Below are positions 15,700 through 24,412 of a stretch of DNA of 64,000 nucleotides, in pieces; position 1 is the stretch's first letter; every line of letters starts with the position of its first letter. Location of the stretch: positions 8,792 through 72,791 of the forward strand of contig DIWF01000008.1 in NCBI GenBank assembly GCA_002422545.1, in the 5' to 3' direction. The position numbers were made by a program, and so were the translations under genes. Source of the stretch: Firmicutes bacterium UBA6113. Its GTDB lineage: Bacteria > Bacillota > Clostridia > Tissierellales > Sedimentibacteraceae. The notes beneath the pieces are model-generated. The model saw nothing but the letters and a program-made list of their open reading frames with translations, did no database searches and was not told the DNA's origin.

Positions 15700-16954
15700 A
15701 TGAAGCATTTTCTTTATTATCAGATAGAGGCTTTTTGGTTAAAACTAATTTAGGCTCGCTTTTATTTATGATAGTGTCTTTTGTGATGACACATTTCTTA
15801 ATATCATTTCTTGACGGTATTTCATACATGACATCAGTCATTGTACTTTCAAGTATACCACGAAGACCTCTTGCACCTGTATTAATTTCCAAAGCTTTGC
15901 TGGCAATTTCCTCTAAGGCTTCTTTTTCAATTTCCAATTCAACATTGTCCATCTTGAACAATTCCTTGTATTGCTTCACAAGGGCGTTCTTTGGTTCTGT
16001 CAAAATTGAAATCAAAGCTTTTTTATCCAATTTATCCAAGGCAACAACAACCGGCAGCCTTCCTATGAATTCAGGTATAAGCCCGAACTTCAACAAGTCC
16101 TGGGACTGAACCTGCTTTAAAAGCTTATCTGCATCAACAGTGTTTCCTGAAATATCTGCACCAAAGCCTATACTCTTCTTACCGACTCTCTTCTGGACGA
16201 TTTTTTCAATTCCGTCGAAGGCTCCTCCAAGTATAAACAATATGTTTGTTGTGTCGATCTGAATGAATTCCTGGTGCGGATGCTTTCTTCCTCCCTGAGG
16301 AGGAACATTGGCAACAGTTCCTTCAAGTATTTTAAGTAAAGCCTGCTGCACGCCTTCTCCACTTACATCCCTTGTTATTGATGGGTTTTCAGAACGCCTT
16401 GAAATTTTATCAATTTCATCAATATAAATTATGCCCTTTTCTGCCCTCTCCACATCGAAATCTGAAGCTTGCAGAAGTTTAAGCAATATGTTTTCTACAT
16501 CTTCCCCAACATACCCTGCTTCCGTCAATGATGTGGCATCTGCAATGGCAAACGGCACATTCAAAAGTTTTGCAAGAGTTTGAGCCAGATATGTCTTTCC
16601 GCTTCCGGTTGGCCCAAGTAAAAGGATATTGCTCTTTTGAATGTCAATTCCTTCATCTTTACCTTTAAAGTTTATTCTTTTGTAATGATTGTAAACAGCC
16701 ACTGCCAATGCTTTTTTTGCCTGGTCCTGCTGGATAACATATTCGTCAAGTTTATCTTTAATTTCCTTTGGTTTAGGAAGTTCGGTGAAGTCATATTCTT
16801 CGAATAAATCCACGTCCTCATCAACTATGTTGTGGCACAGTTCAATGCATTCATCACAAATATAAACATCTGGACCTGCTATGAGCCTTCTGACCTGCTC
16901 CTGCGACTTCCCGCAAAACGAGCACTTGATTTGTTTCTCATTGACTTTGCTCAT
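15698..16954 (-). CDS. clpX: ATP-dependent Clp protease, unfoldase subunit ClpX
   Basis: A 418-residue AAA+ unfoldase that recognises tagged substrates and feeds them to ClpP. The N-terminal zinc-binding domain has Cys11, Cys14, Cys33 and Cys36. Walker A is LGPTGSGKTY near 115, Walker B is IIYIDEIDKI near 180, and the RKHPHQEF region contains pore/sensor elements. The IGFGA segment corresponds to the loop that docks on ClpP, so it should be ClpP-competent. It starts 11 bp after clpP ends and closes the operon. Confidence 0.97.
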   Translation of the reverse strand: MSKVNEKQIKCSFCGKSQEQVRRLIAGPDVYICDECIELCHNIVDEDVDLFEEYDFTELPKPKEIKDKLDEYVIQQDQAKKALAVAVYNHYKRINFKGKDEGIDIQKSNILLLGPTGSGKTYLAQTLAKLLNVPFAIADATSLTEAGYVGEDVENILLKLLQASDFDVERAEKGIIYIDEIDKISRRSENPSITRDVSGEGVQQALLKILEGTVANVPPQGGRKHPHQEFIQIDTTNILFILGGAFDGIEKIVQKRVGKKSIGFGADISGNTVDADKLLKQVQSQDLLKFGLIPEFIGRLPVVVALDKLDKKALISILTEPKNALVKQYKELFKMDNVELEIEKEALEEIASKALEINTGARGLRGILESTMTDVMYEIPSRNDIKKCVITKDTIINKSEPKLVLTKKPLSDNKENAS

Positions 16955-16965
16955 TAAAACACTCC

Positions 16966-17550
16966 TTATTTTCTTTTGGCTATAATATCGTCTATTATGC
17001 CATAGGCTTTTGCATCCTCCGCTGTCATGAAGTTATCTCTGTCAGTGTCATTTTCAACCTTCTCAATAGGTTGAGAAGTTCTTTCACTTATAATGTTGTT
17101 CAAAGTATCTCTTATTTTGATAATTCTGTCTGCATGAATTTTAATGTCAGATGCCTGACCCTGCATTCCGCCCAGTGGCTGATGGATCATTATTTCTGAA
17201 TTAGGAAGTGCATATCTTTTTCCCTTGGCTCCTGACAAAAGGAGGAATGCTCCCATGCTTGCTGCCATGCCGATGCAAATTGTTGATACATCAGGCTTGA
17301 TATACTGCATTGTGTCATAAATTGCCATTCCTGCTGTAATAGATCCTCCAGGTGAGTTAATGTATAATTGTATGTCCTTGTCTGGATCTTCCGATTCTAA
17401 AAATAACAGCTGTGCTACAATCACGCTTGCTGTTGCATCATTCACTTCATCGCTCAATATGATTATTCTGTCCTTTAAAAGTCTTGAATATATATCATAA
17501 GATCTTTCGCCTCTTCCAGTTTGTTCAACTACATATGGAACTAATGCCAT
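16966..17550 (-). CDS. clpP: ATP-dependent Clp protease proteolytic subunit ClpP
   Basis: A 194-residue serine peptidase forming the tetradecameric degradation chamber. The catalytic triad is Ser98 in GMAASMGAFLL, His123 in IMIHQP and Asp172 in DTDRDNF. The N-terminal MALVPYVVEQTGRGERSYDIYSRLL-type start (MALVPYVVEQ) is typical and there is no long propeptide. It lies between tig and clpX, the standard trio: trigger factor folds nascent chains and ClpXP removes failures. I see no CtsR or CIRCE operator in the operon's promoter region. Confidence 0.97.
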   Translation of the reverse strand: MALVPYVVEQTGRGERSYDIYSRLLKDRIIILSDEVNDATASVIVAQLLFLESEDPDKDIQLYINSPGGSITAGMAIYDTMQYIKPDVSTICIGMAASMGAFLLLSGAKGKRYALPNSEIMIHQPLGGMQGQASDIKIHADRIIKIRDTLNNIISERTSQPIEKVENDTDRDNFMTAEDAKAYGIIDDIIAKRK

Positions 17551-17627
17551 TTTATTTCCTCCTATATTATATTTCCTGTTACTATTATTGTACTTATTTA
17601 TCTTAATATAAGCTTAATTTTATTTGA

Positions 17628-18968
17628 TTATTTTTCTTCCTGAACTTCTTCTGTTGCTTCAACTTCTTTAGGTTCAACAAATACTGCATTTTCTACAAGC
17701 ATGTCGATAACTTTTCTTTTTTGAAGAGTTTCTCCAATGTAGCCCTTGCTTGATTCAAGAATGCTATTTTTGAAAGCTTCAAGTCTGTCTGCTTCAACCT
17801 GGTAAGATTCTGCAACCTTGTTCACTTCTTCAGCAAGTTCTTCTTCAGTAACCTTCACATCTTCTTTTTTGATGAGGGCTTCAAGTACAAGTTCAGCCTT
17901 AACGTTAAATTCAGCCTGGTTTCTTGCGCCTTCCTTGTATTGGTTCACAAAGTTAGTAATTATATCATCATATTCCTTGCCTGCAAATCCCTGCTGGCGG
18001 AACTGTTGCTCATAGTTTCTTCCTAAGTAGTCAATTTCCCTTAAGATCAACACTTCAGGAATTTCAACCTTTGATTCATTTACTATTTTAGTGATTACAT
18101 TGTTGTCATTGTTAATTTTAATCTGGTCTAAAGCTTTCTTTTCAAGATTTGCTCTTGTGTCAGCCTTTAGTTCTTCTAAAGTGTCAAATTCGCTGATGTC
18201 TTTTGCAAATTCATCATCTACTGCCGGAAGTTCCTTTGACTTGATTTCATGAATTTTAACTTTGAATACGGCAGCTTTTCCCTTAAGTTCTTCTGAATGA
18301 TATTCTTCAGGGAATGTTACATTTACTTCAACTTCTTCATCCTTGTTCTTGCCTATAAGCTGTTCTTCAAATCCAGGAATGAATGTGTTTGAGCCTATTT
18401 CAAGAGCCTGGTTTTCAGCTGTGCCGCCTTCAAATTGTTCATCTCCAACAAATCCTGCATAATCTATAGTGAGGAAGTCTCCGTTTTGAACTGCTCTGTC
18501 AGTTACTTCAACTATTCTTGCATTTTTTTCCTGAACAGCTTTAAGTTCTTTTTCAACATCTTCATCTGTAACTTTTATTTCAGTTCTTTCAACTTCTATT
18601 CCCTTGTATTCTGGAAGTTCAACTTCAGGCATTACTTCAACATCAGCCGTGATGACAATTTCTTGTCCTTCTTCGAATTTTTCAACATTTACTTTTGGGC
18701 TGTCAATAACATCCAGCTTGTGTTCTGCAACTGCTTTAGGGTATTCCTCCTGAATTGCAATATCCATTGCGTCATCATAAAAAATGCTCTTGCCATATTT
18801 TTTTTCAATAATATGTCTTGGAGCTTTACCCTTTCTGAAACCTTGAACATTAATATTATTTTTAGCTTTTAAATATGCTTTATTCACAGCAATTTCAAAT
18901 TCTTCAGGTGAAACAGTAAATTCCAGTGTTACCACATTTTTTTCTTTTTTAAGTAATTTTGAACTCAT
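17628..18968 (-). CDS. tig: Trigger factor, ribosome-associated chaperone
   Basis: A 446-residue trigger factor that binds ribosomal protein L23 and shelters nascent chains. The ribosome-docking loop reads GFRKGKAPRHIIEKKYG (about 41-57). The FKBP-type prolyl isomerase domain spans about 160-245, and the C-terminal arms end in an acidic tail rich in Glu that is probably disordered. It is first in the tig-clpP-clpX operon; a good sigma-A promoter with an extended -10 lies about 85 bp upstream. AGGAGG precedes the ATG. Confidence 0.97.
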   Translation of the reverse strand: MSSKLLKKEKNVVTLEFTVSPEEFEIAVNKAYLKAKNNINVQGFRKGKAPRHIIEKKYGKSIFYDDAMDIAIQEEYPKAVAEHKLDVIDSPKVNVEKFEEGQEIVITADVEVMPEVELPEYKGIEVERTEIKVTDEDVEKELKAVQEKNARIVEVTDRAVQNGDFLTIDYAGFVGDEQFEGGTAENQALEIGSNTFIPGFEEQLIGKNKDEEVEVNVTFPEEYHSEELKGKAAVFKVKIHEIKSKELPAVDDEFAKDISEFDTLEELKADTRANLEKKALDQIKINNDNNVITKIVNESKVEIPEVLILREIDYLGRNYEQQFRQQGFAGKEYDDIITNFVNQYKEGARNQAEFNVKAELVLEALIKKEDVKVTEEELAEEVNKVAESYQVEADRLEAFKNSILESSKGYIGETLQKRKVIDMLVENAVFVEPKEVEATEEVQEEK

Positions 18969-19050
18969 TTTATCCTCCTGGATTCTTAATTATTTTATGT
19001 TAAACAGTCAATATTGTTTCATTTTAATGAATTTCATAATTAACCATTAT

Positions 19051-19078
19051 ATTATACCACAATTCTTTTCAAAAGCAA
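19051..19078 (-). promoter_or_regulatory. Extended -10 promoter for tig-clpP-clpX
   Basis: Minus strand TTGCTT (19078-19073), a 16-bp spacer ending TGG, and consensus TATAAT (19056-19051). The TG dinucleotide makes an extended -10. No chaperone-type operator is visible beside it. Confidence 0.7.
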
Positions 19079-19116
19079 TAAATTATTACTGTTTTTTGAA
19101 TATTTTAGTATTTTTT

Positions 19117-19276
19117 ATAATATAGGAAAGTTCTCTTTACTATATTATAAAAACGAGGATTGCATGTAGGACGTCCTTAACCTTAATGAGGGTGCGGATT
19201 CTAAAACGCGTATGCGTTTTAACGCCGAAGGGGGACATAGGTCCCCCTAGCAGCGGAGTTGCGGAGCAACTTTTTT
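19117..19276 (+). repeat. Structured ~160-bp repeat, copy 2 (3' end of the acetyltransferase gene)
   Basis: Same element as 15511-15670 in opposite orientation, so the two copies form an inverted pair around tig-clpP-clpX. Its third hairpin is TAAAACGC-GTAT-GCGTTTTA where copy 1 has AAAAATAC-GTTA-GTATTTTT: three base pairs differ, all compensated on the other arm. Its right end runs into the GNAT reading frame and supplies that gene's stop codon. Confidence 0.85.
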
Positions 19277-19843
19277 ATATTCATAAACCGAACATTTCAT
19301 AACGAGATTCTGCCCGCTTAAAAATATCTGCGTCTTATTTTTTACAAAGATCATACCTGCCTTCTCCATGACTCTTCCTGATGATACGTTCCTTATGTCG
19401 TGAAGGGCGCGTATTGTTTCAAATCCAACTTCATTCACAAGAAAATCAAGAACTTTTATCAAAACTTCCGTTGCAATACCTTGATTCCATCTTTTTTGAG
19501 CAACTGTATATCCAATTTCGCAATATTTCTTTCTTTCTCTTATGTTTGATACGGAAACAGATCCTATGACCTCTTCAGTTTCTTTGTCTGTTATTGCCCA
19601 GTGGTAATAATTTTTTTTCTTGTACCATTCAACCCACTCGGCAACATATTCTTTTGTAACCTCTTGGCTTGTATGCACGCTCCATGCGTTATACTTAGCC
19701 GAGTCCTTATCGCTTGCCCAGTTTGTGAAAACATCATGAGCATCCATAAGTTTGAATTTTCTCAAAACAAACCCGTCCGTTTCCAAATTTAAAGTGCCTG
19801 TATGATTTAAGACGTTGTTAAAACTGTCCGAATTAAGCTGCAT
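19247..19843 (-). CDS. GNAT-family acetyltransferase (RimJ/RimL-like)
   Basis: A 198-residue GNAT N-acetyltransferase of the RimJ/RimL-like group, with the opening LETDGFVLRKFKLMDA, the middle EVIGSVSVSNI strand and the acetyl-CoA loop region IGYTVAQKRWNQGIATE near 128-144. The substrate may be a protein N-terminus or a small amine; sequence does not say. The start is placed at 19843, where GGGGAG is well spaced; the ATG at 19858 overlaps that site. The last eight or nine codons (KKVAPQLRC) and the stop are read from the inserted repeat element, so the original C-terminus has been replaced. Confidence 0.85.
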   Translation of the reverse strand: MQLNSDSFNNVLNHTGTLNLETDGFVLRKFKLMDAHDVFTNWASDKDSAKYNAWSVHTSQEVTKEYVAEWVEWYKKKNYYHWAITDKETEEVIGSVSVSNIRERKKYCEIGYTVAQKRWNQGIATEVLIKVLDFLVNEVGFETIRALHDIRNVSSGRVMEKAGMIFVKNKTQIFLSGQNLVMKCSVYEYKKVAPQLRC

Positions 19844-19905
19844 TGGTAATCTCCCCATTAACCAAAAATTAATACAGCATAAGCTGTTACTGTTAAACTA
19901 TGTTC

Positions 19906-19934
19906 ATTATACATTTTAAAATCTAAAATGCCTA
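19906..19934 (-). promoter_or_regulatory. Putative promoter for the GNAT gene
   Basis: Minus strand TAGGCA (19934-19929), 17-bp spacer, TATAAT (19911-19906). The leader includes a small ACAGC-TTAT-GCTGT hairpin. Confidence 0.5.
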
Positions 19935-19959
19935 GCTTTATTTAGTCGAAATTTAATAA

Positions 19960-19988
19960 TTGTGCTTTTCTCAATATAATTGTATAAT
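19960..19988 (+). promoter_or_regulatory. Putative promoter for the TIM-barrel protein gene
   Basis: TTGTGC (19960-19965), 17-bp spacer, TATAAT (19983-19988). The leader holds a hairpin of ATGTTGC (19990-19996) with GCAACAT (20012-20018) around a long loop. It is divergent from the GNAT promoter, 25 bp away. Confidence 0.5.
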
Positions 19989-20051
19989 AATGTTGCAAAT
20001 ATTTATTCATCGCAACATAAAAACGCATGATAATAAATGAGTGGAGGAAGA

Positions 20052-20792
20052 ATGGATAATTATATTAAAAGCAACATAGAAGACAATTACAGCAGTGCTG
20101 TGAGAAACAATACAGAAAAAAAAGACAAAAAATTTATACCTACCATAGAGTCCGTACTCAAGAAGAAACCTATTGAAATGCCCAAGGAAATTTACGATGC
20201 CAGCGGCATCAACATTTTTGGGAAAAGAATAAAGTCTCTGATTTTTACAACAGATTTGGCAATAGTTAAAAATCACAACGCTGACGGGGTTATTGCAGTA
20301 TATCCCTTCACACCGCAAATTGCCATAAACCAGGCAATAATTGAGCTTTCTTCGTCTCCCGTATTTGTAGGTGTGGGAGGAGGCATAACAACCGGACAAA
20401 GATCCATAGACATTGCCATCAACGCAGAACTTACAGGAGCTTACGGAGTTGTAATGAACGCCCCCACATCAAATGCACTAATTTCTGAAATGAAGAAAAG
20501 GCTCGACATTCCAATAATCATTACAATTGTTTCAGAAAAGGAAGACTTTGAGTCAAGAATTGAAGCAGGCGCTTCAATATTCAACGTTTCAGGCGGAGCA
20601 AACACAGCAAAAATCGTAAGGCTCATCCGTGAAAAACATCCTAATTTCCCTATAATTGCAACCGGCGGACCAAGACCGGAACATATTTCAGCAACCATTA
20701 CTGCAGGTGCCAACACCATAACTTTTACTCCTCCCACAACAGGAGAGCTGTTTTCGGAAATTATGGACAACTACAGAGAAAAACTTTTTTAA
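20052..20792 (+). CDS. Predicted TIM-barrel protein, function unknown
   Basis: A 246-residue protein with the alternating strand-helix pattern of a TIM barrel: GVIAVYPF, VFVGVGGGITTGQ, GAYGVVMNAPTSN, IIITIVS, ASIFNVSGGANTAKIV and FPIIATGGPRPEHI look like successive strand ends. The glycine-rich phosphate-loop-like GGG and TGG turns recall aldolase or phosphate-binding barrels, and relatives are annotated only as 'hydrolase'. A lysine-free active site argues against a Schiff-base aldolase, but this is a guess. The first ~30 residues are charged and probably disordered. GGAGG lies before the ATG at 20052; the ATG 15 bp upstream has no ribosome site. It is a single-gene unit with its own promoter and terminator. 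Confidence 0.7.
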   Translation: MDNYIKSNIEDNYSSAVRNNTEKKDKKFIPTIESVLKKKPIEMPKEIYDASGINIFGKRIKSLIFTTDLAIVKNHNADGVIAVYPFTPQIAINQAIIELSSSPVFVGVGGGITTGQRSIDIAINAELTGAYGVVMNAPTSNALISEMKKRLDIPIIITIVSEKEDFESRIEAGASIFNVSGGANTAKIVRLIREKHPNFPIIATGGPRPEHISATITAGANTITFTPPTTGELFSEIMDNYREKLF

Positions 20793-20798
20793 AAAATC

Positions 20799-20824
20799 AA
20801 AACCTGCATAGGCAGGTTTTATTT
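20799..20824. terminator. Bidirectional terminator between convergent genes
   Basis: AAAACCTGC (20799-20807) is inverted as GCAGGTTTT (20812-20820), followed by ATTTTT. It serves the TIM-barrel gene and, on the other strand, the coiled-coil gene that stops at 20825. Confidence 0.8.
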
Positions 20825-21271
20825 TTAATCCATATTTTTTAGCACTTCTCTGTTTTGATCTATTATGCTGTTTATTTCCCCAATTTTTTCCTGGAGCTTG
20901 GACAATATTTCATCGCTGTAGTTGTATGCACCAAATTTCATTTCATTTGCTTTTCTTTCTGCTTCCTGAATAATCTGATTTGCATATTTTTGAGCCTGTT
21001 TTGTTATTTCATTGTCTTCAATGAGGTATCTTTGCTGGTCCTGAACCTTTTCAATAAGCTCGTCTGCTTCTGACTGTGCTTCGTTTAAAATTCTCTGGCG
21101 CTCCTTAGCAACCCATGAAGCTCTGTTTATTTCATCAGGCAGCTTCAGTCTGATTTCATTGATAACCTCTAAAATTTCATCCTTGTCTATCATCACCTTG
21201 TTTGATAAGGGAAATTTAGAAGCTTCTTCAATTATATCTTCTATTCTTTCCAATAAATTTAATATGTCCAT
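20825..21271 (-). CDS. Coiled-coil protein downstream of coaD (ATPase/DivIVA-like annotation group)
   Basis: A 148-residue, highly charged, almost wholly helical protein. Residues about 45-125 are heptad-like (RQRILNEAQSEADELIEKVQ, then QKYANQIIQEAERKANEM), resembling the stalk of F-type ATPase subunit b or the coiled coil of DivIVA. There is no membrane segment. Clostridia commonly carry such a gene directly after coaD, but I know of no proven function. The start has GGGAGG. It is last in the rsmD-coaD operon and shares a terminator with the convergent TIM-barrel gene. Confidence 0.7.
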   Translation of the reverse strand: MDILNLLERIEDIIEEASKFPLSNKVMIDKDEILEVINEIRLKLPDEINRASWVAKERQRILNEAQSEADELIEKVQDQQRYLIEDNEITKQAQKYANQIIQEAERKANEMKFGAYNYSDEILSKLQEKIGEINSIIDQNREVLKNMD

Positions 21272-21274
21272 TAC

Positions 21275-21751
21275 TTACCTCCCCATTATTTTTCTTAGTG
21301 CCTCTGCTACATTTTCCGGCACTAATTCTTTGAATTTATCATCATATCTTGCGATTTCTTTAACACCGCTGGAGCTTACAAATGAATATTCTGGCGAAGA
21401 TACCATGAATACCGTTTCTAAGTTTTCATTTAAAAATTTGTTATAAGCAGACATGCTGAGTTCATATTCGTAATCGGATACTGCCCTTAGTCCTCTGATA
21501 ACAATTTTAATATCATTTTTTCTGCAATAATTCGCTACCATTTCGCTGGAACTATCCACAGTCACATTTTTTAAACCGCTTACTGCACCTTTTACAAAAT
21601 CAACTCTTTCTTCACAGGTGAACATATATTTTTTAGCAACATTGTTGAAAACTGTAACAACAACATCGTCAAACTTTTCAGAGCACCTTTTTATGAGATC
21701 AAGATGTCCGCATGTAATAGGGTCAAAGCTGCCTGCATACAAAACTTTCAT
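21275..21751 (-). CDS. coaD: Phosphopantetheine adenylyltransferase
   Basis: A 158-residue nucleotidyltransferase that joins ATP to 4'-phosphopantetheine, the next-to-last step of coenzyme A synthesis. The T/HxGH signature reads AGSFDPITCGHLDLI at the N-terminus, and the RGLRAVSDYEYE stretch near 90-101 and the VSSSGVKEIA loop near 125-135 are typical. The start codon overlaps the rsmD stop as TAATG, with CGGAGG upstream, so the two are coupled; this pairing is widespread in Bacillota. Confidence 0.96.
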   Translation of the reverse strand: MKVLYAGSFDPITCGHLDLIKRCSEKFDDVVVTVFNNVAKKYMFTCEERVDFVKGAVSGLKNVTVDSSSEMVANYCRKNDIKIVIRGLRAVSDYEYELSMSAYNKFLNENLETVFMVSSPEYSFVSSSGVKEIARYDDKFKELVPENVAEALRKIMGR

Positions 21752-22311
21752 TATTCCTCCGAGCATTCTATAATGCTGATTCTTGTTCTTCCATAGATTT
21801 TTTCTTTATATTTTATCACATTAGTATCCAGATTTTCAATTACTATTTCTGACTTGTCTGTTTCGATTACAAGCATGCCTCCGGGTTTTAAAATGTTATG
21901 TTCAAAAACTTTCTTTGCTATATTTGCTCCGCAGTTCAAGTTGTAGGGAGGATCTGCAAAAATGAAGTCAAATTTTTCATCTTTTGCAGCTAAATTTGCA
22001 ATTGCCTTTTCATAATCGCTCTGAATAACTATAGACCTGTCTTTAAAATTGCAAAGTTCCAGGTTCTTTCTGACAAAACCAAGGCTTTTATTGGACAAAT
22101 CCACAAACATGCAGCTTTTTGCTCCTCTTGCGAGAAATTCTATTCCAACATTTCCAGAGCCTGCAAACAAGTCAAGAACAGCTGAATCCTCATCTATGTA
22201 TCCTATAATGTTGAATATTGCTTCTTTAATTTTATCGCTTGTAGGCCTTACAGACATTCCTTCAGGCGCATAAAGTTTTTTTCCCTTGTTTGTTCCGGAA
22301 ATAATTCTCAT
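21751..22311 (-). CDS. rsmD: 16S rRNA (guanine-966-N2)-methyltransferase
   Basis: A 186-residue SAM-dependent N6/N2 methyltransferase. It has VLDLFAGSGNVGIEFLARGA as motif I (about 44-63) and the catalytic DPPY motif in FADPPYNLN (near 121). The N-terminal MRIISGTNKGKKL-type opening and VRPTSDKIKEAIFNI are characteristic of RsmD. It methylates G966 in the 30S head near the P site. The preceding recG gene lies 33 bp upstream, and the following coaD overlaps by one base. Confidence 0.95.
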   Translation of the reverse strand: MRIISGTNKGKKLYAPEGMSVRPTSDKIKEAIFNIIGYIDEDSAVLDLFAGSGNVGIEFLARGAKSCMFVDLSNKSLGFVRKNLELCNFKDRSIVIQSDYEKAIANLAAKDEKFDFIFADPPYNLNCGANIAKKVFEHNILKPGGMLVIETDKSEIVIENLDTNVIKYKEKIYGRTRISIIECSEE

Positions 22312-22343
22312 CCATATCCTCTTTTATTTGTTCATTGAAAATT

Positions 22344-24398
22344 TCAATTAAATATGATGCTTTCATCTTTGAACAAATTTACTATTTCTTTTTTTAAGTT
22401 TATATAACTGCTTCCATGAAGTCCCGGGTTATTAACAAGAATATTTTTTGAAAGCTCCTGAACTTCCCTTACAACTTCCACATCATTAATTATATTTTGT
22501 ATTTCATATTTTGACAAGCCGTGCTGCCTTGTTCCAAAAAAATCTCCAGGTCCCCTGATTTTTAAATCTTCTTCGGCTACTAAAAATCCGTTGTCTGTCT
22601 TTTTTAAAATATTCATTCTGTCTGCTGATTTTTTTGACTTGTTTTCATTTACCAAAATACAGTAAGACTGGTGTTTTCCTCTTCCCACTCTTCCCCTCAG
22701 CTGATGAAGCTGTGCAAGACCAAATCTTTCAGCATTTAAAACAAGCATTACAACTGCATTTGGTACGTTGACACCTACTTCTATTACTGTGGTGGATACC
22801 AGCACATTTATTTTACCCTCATAAAACTCATTTATTATTTTTTCCTTGTCTCTGCTGTTCATTTTTCCATGCAAAAGACCTAATCTCAAGTCAGAAAAAT
22901 GAGAATCTTTTAGGGTATTGAATATTTCAACGGCTGAATCAAGCTCCATTGTTTCTGATTCTTCGACCAAAGGTGCAACTATGTATGCCTGTCTTCCTTC
23001 AGACACCTGAATTCTAATGAAGTCATAAGCCTTTTGTTTTTCATTTTGCTTGAGGAGCATAGTAATAACCTTTTGTCTTCCCGGCGGCATTTCATCAATG
23101 ATTGAAATATCAAGGTCACCGTAAATCATGAGAGCCAGAGTCCTCGGTATGGGAGTTGCTGTCATTACAAGTATGTCAGGGTTGTTTCCCTTGTTTGAAA
23201 TCATTGCTCTTTGCCTTACTCCGAAACGGTGCTGTTCGTCTGTGACCACCAGTCCTATGTTTTTAAACTCAACGCCTTTTTCAATGAGGGCATGTGTTCC
23301 GACTATAATCTGTATTTCTCCGTTTTTAAGGCCTTCAAGTATATTTTTTTTGTCCTTAGATTTTGTGGAGCCTGAAAGAAATGCAATATTAATGCTCATA
23401 TCTGCCATCTTAAGGTATTCCATTATTGTATCGTAATGCTGCAGTGCAAGAATTTCCGTTGGAGCCATCATGGAAGCCTGATATCCCGACCCCACAGCAG
23501 AAAGAATTGCATAAATAGCAACCACTGTCTTTCCGGAGCCTACATCCCCCTGAACAAGCCTGTTCATTGGCTTTTGTTTTTTCAAATCATCTTTGATTTC
23601 ATTTATAACTTTTTTCTGCGCAAGAGTAAGCTCATAAGGAATTGCATCCATGAGCTTGTCTGAAATATCAGTATTGTTTATAATGTTGCCTGACAAACTG
23701 CTTCTTAAGCTGCTTTTTATGGACAAAAGACCAAGCTGCATTACAAGAAGCTTTTCAAAAGCCATTGACCTTTTAGCCTGGTTGTACTTCTTTCCGTTTT
23801 CAGGAAAATGAAGGTTTCTAACTGCAGCCTTTCTTGAAGTAAGACTGTATTGTTCTCTTATTTCAGCGGGAACAACATCTTCAATTTTGTCAAAATATAA
23901 TTCCAGCGCAAGTCTTGCAAGCTTTGTGAGTTCATTGTTTGTAAGGCCGTATGTGAGGCCGTATATAGGGGTTATTTTATTTGCCTTCCAGTCTTTTTCG
24001 CAAAACTCTATTTCCGGATTTATCAATTCAAGTTTTCCGAAAGACTGCTTAACCATTCCGAACACATAGTACCACTGATTTAAAATCAGCTTATCCATTA
24101 GAAAGTCCTGGTTGAAAAATGTCAGTGTTGCAAATCCCGTGTCATCCCTGCAGACAGCCTTTATAAGGGACATGTTTTTTCTGACTCTTGTCTTTTTAGG
24201 CTGTTCATACAGCTGTACTTTTAAAAGACACTTTTTGCTGTCTTCAGCATCTATTATGTTTTTCACAGATCTTCTGTCTTCATATTTCAAAGGAAAATAA
24301 TCCAGCAAATCTTTGATTGTGTATACACCCAGCCTTTTAAGTTTTTCAGCTCTGACCGGACCCACTCCCTTTAAAAACTGAATATCGACATCCAGCAT
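22344..24398 (-). CDS. recG: ATP-dependent DNA helicase RecG
   Basis: A 684-residue fork-regression helicase. The N-terminal wedge OB domain (about 60-160) is followed by two RecA-like domains: Walker A GDVGSGKTVVA near 285, DEQHRFG near 390, motif III TATPIPRT, and QLRGRVGRGKHQSYC near 575. The C-terminal GPGDFFGTRQHGL is the RecG hallmark. It remodels stalled forks and branched recombination intermediates. I use the ATG at 24398, with GAGGAG upstream. A family-R palindrome separates it from fakA. Confidence 0.96.
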   Translation of the reverse strand: MLDVDIQFLKGVGPVRAEKLKRLGVYTIKDLLDYFPLKYEDRRSVKNIIDAEDSKKCLLKVQLYEQPKKTRVRKNMSLIKAVCRDDTGFATLTFFNQDFLMDKLILNQWYYVFGMVKQSFGKLELINPEIEFCEKDWKANKITPIYGLTYGLTNNELTKLARLALELYFDKIEDVVPAEIREQYSLTSRKAAVRNLHFPENGKKYNQAKRSMAFEKLLVMQLGLLSIKSSLRSSLSGNIINNTDISDKLMDAIPYELTLAQKKVINEIKDDLKKQKPMNRLVQGDVGSGKTVVAIYAILSAVGSGYQASMMAPTEILALQHYDTIMEYLKMADMSINIAFLSGSTKSKDKKNILEGLKNGEIQIIVGTHALIEKGVEFKNIGLVVTDEQHRFGVRQRAMISNKGNNPDILVMTATPIPRTLALMIYGDLDISIIDEMPPGRQKVITMLLKQNEKQKAYDFIRIQVSEGRQAYIVAPLVEESETMELDSAVEIFNTLKDSHFSDLRLGLLHGKMNSRDKEKIINEFYEGKINVLVSTTVIEVGVNVPNAVVMLVLNAERFGLAQLHQLRGRVGRGKHQSYCILVNENKSKKSADRMNILKKTDNGFLVAEEDLKIRGPGDFFGTRQHGLSKYEIQNIINDVEVVREVQELSKNILVNNPGLHGSSYINLKKEIVNLFKDESIIFN

Positions 24399-24412
24399 AA
24401 ACACTCCTCAAA

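Noticed and set aside
18435..18872. 145-codon plus-strand frame inside tig
   Set aside because: Phenylalanine- and asparagine-rich antisense shadow of trigger factor without a ribosome site; the same applies to all other long antisense frames in the window.
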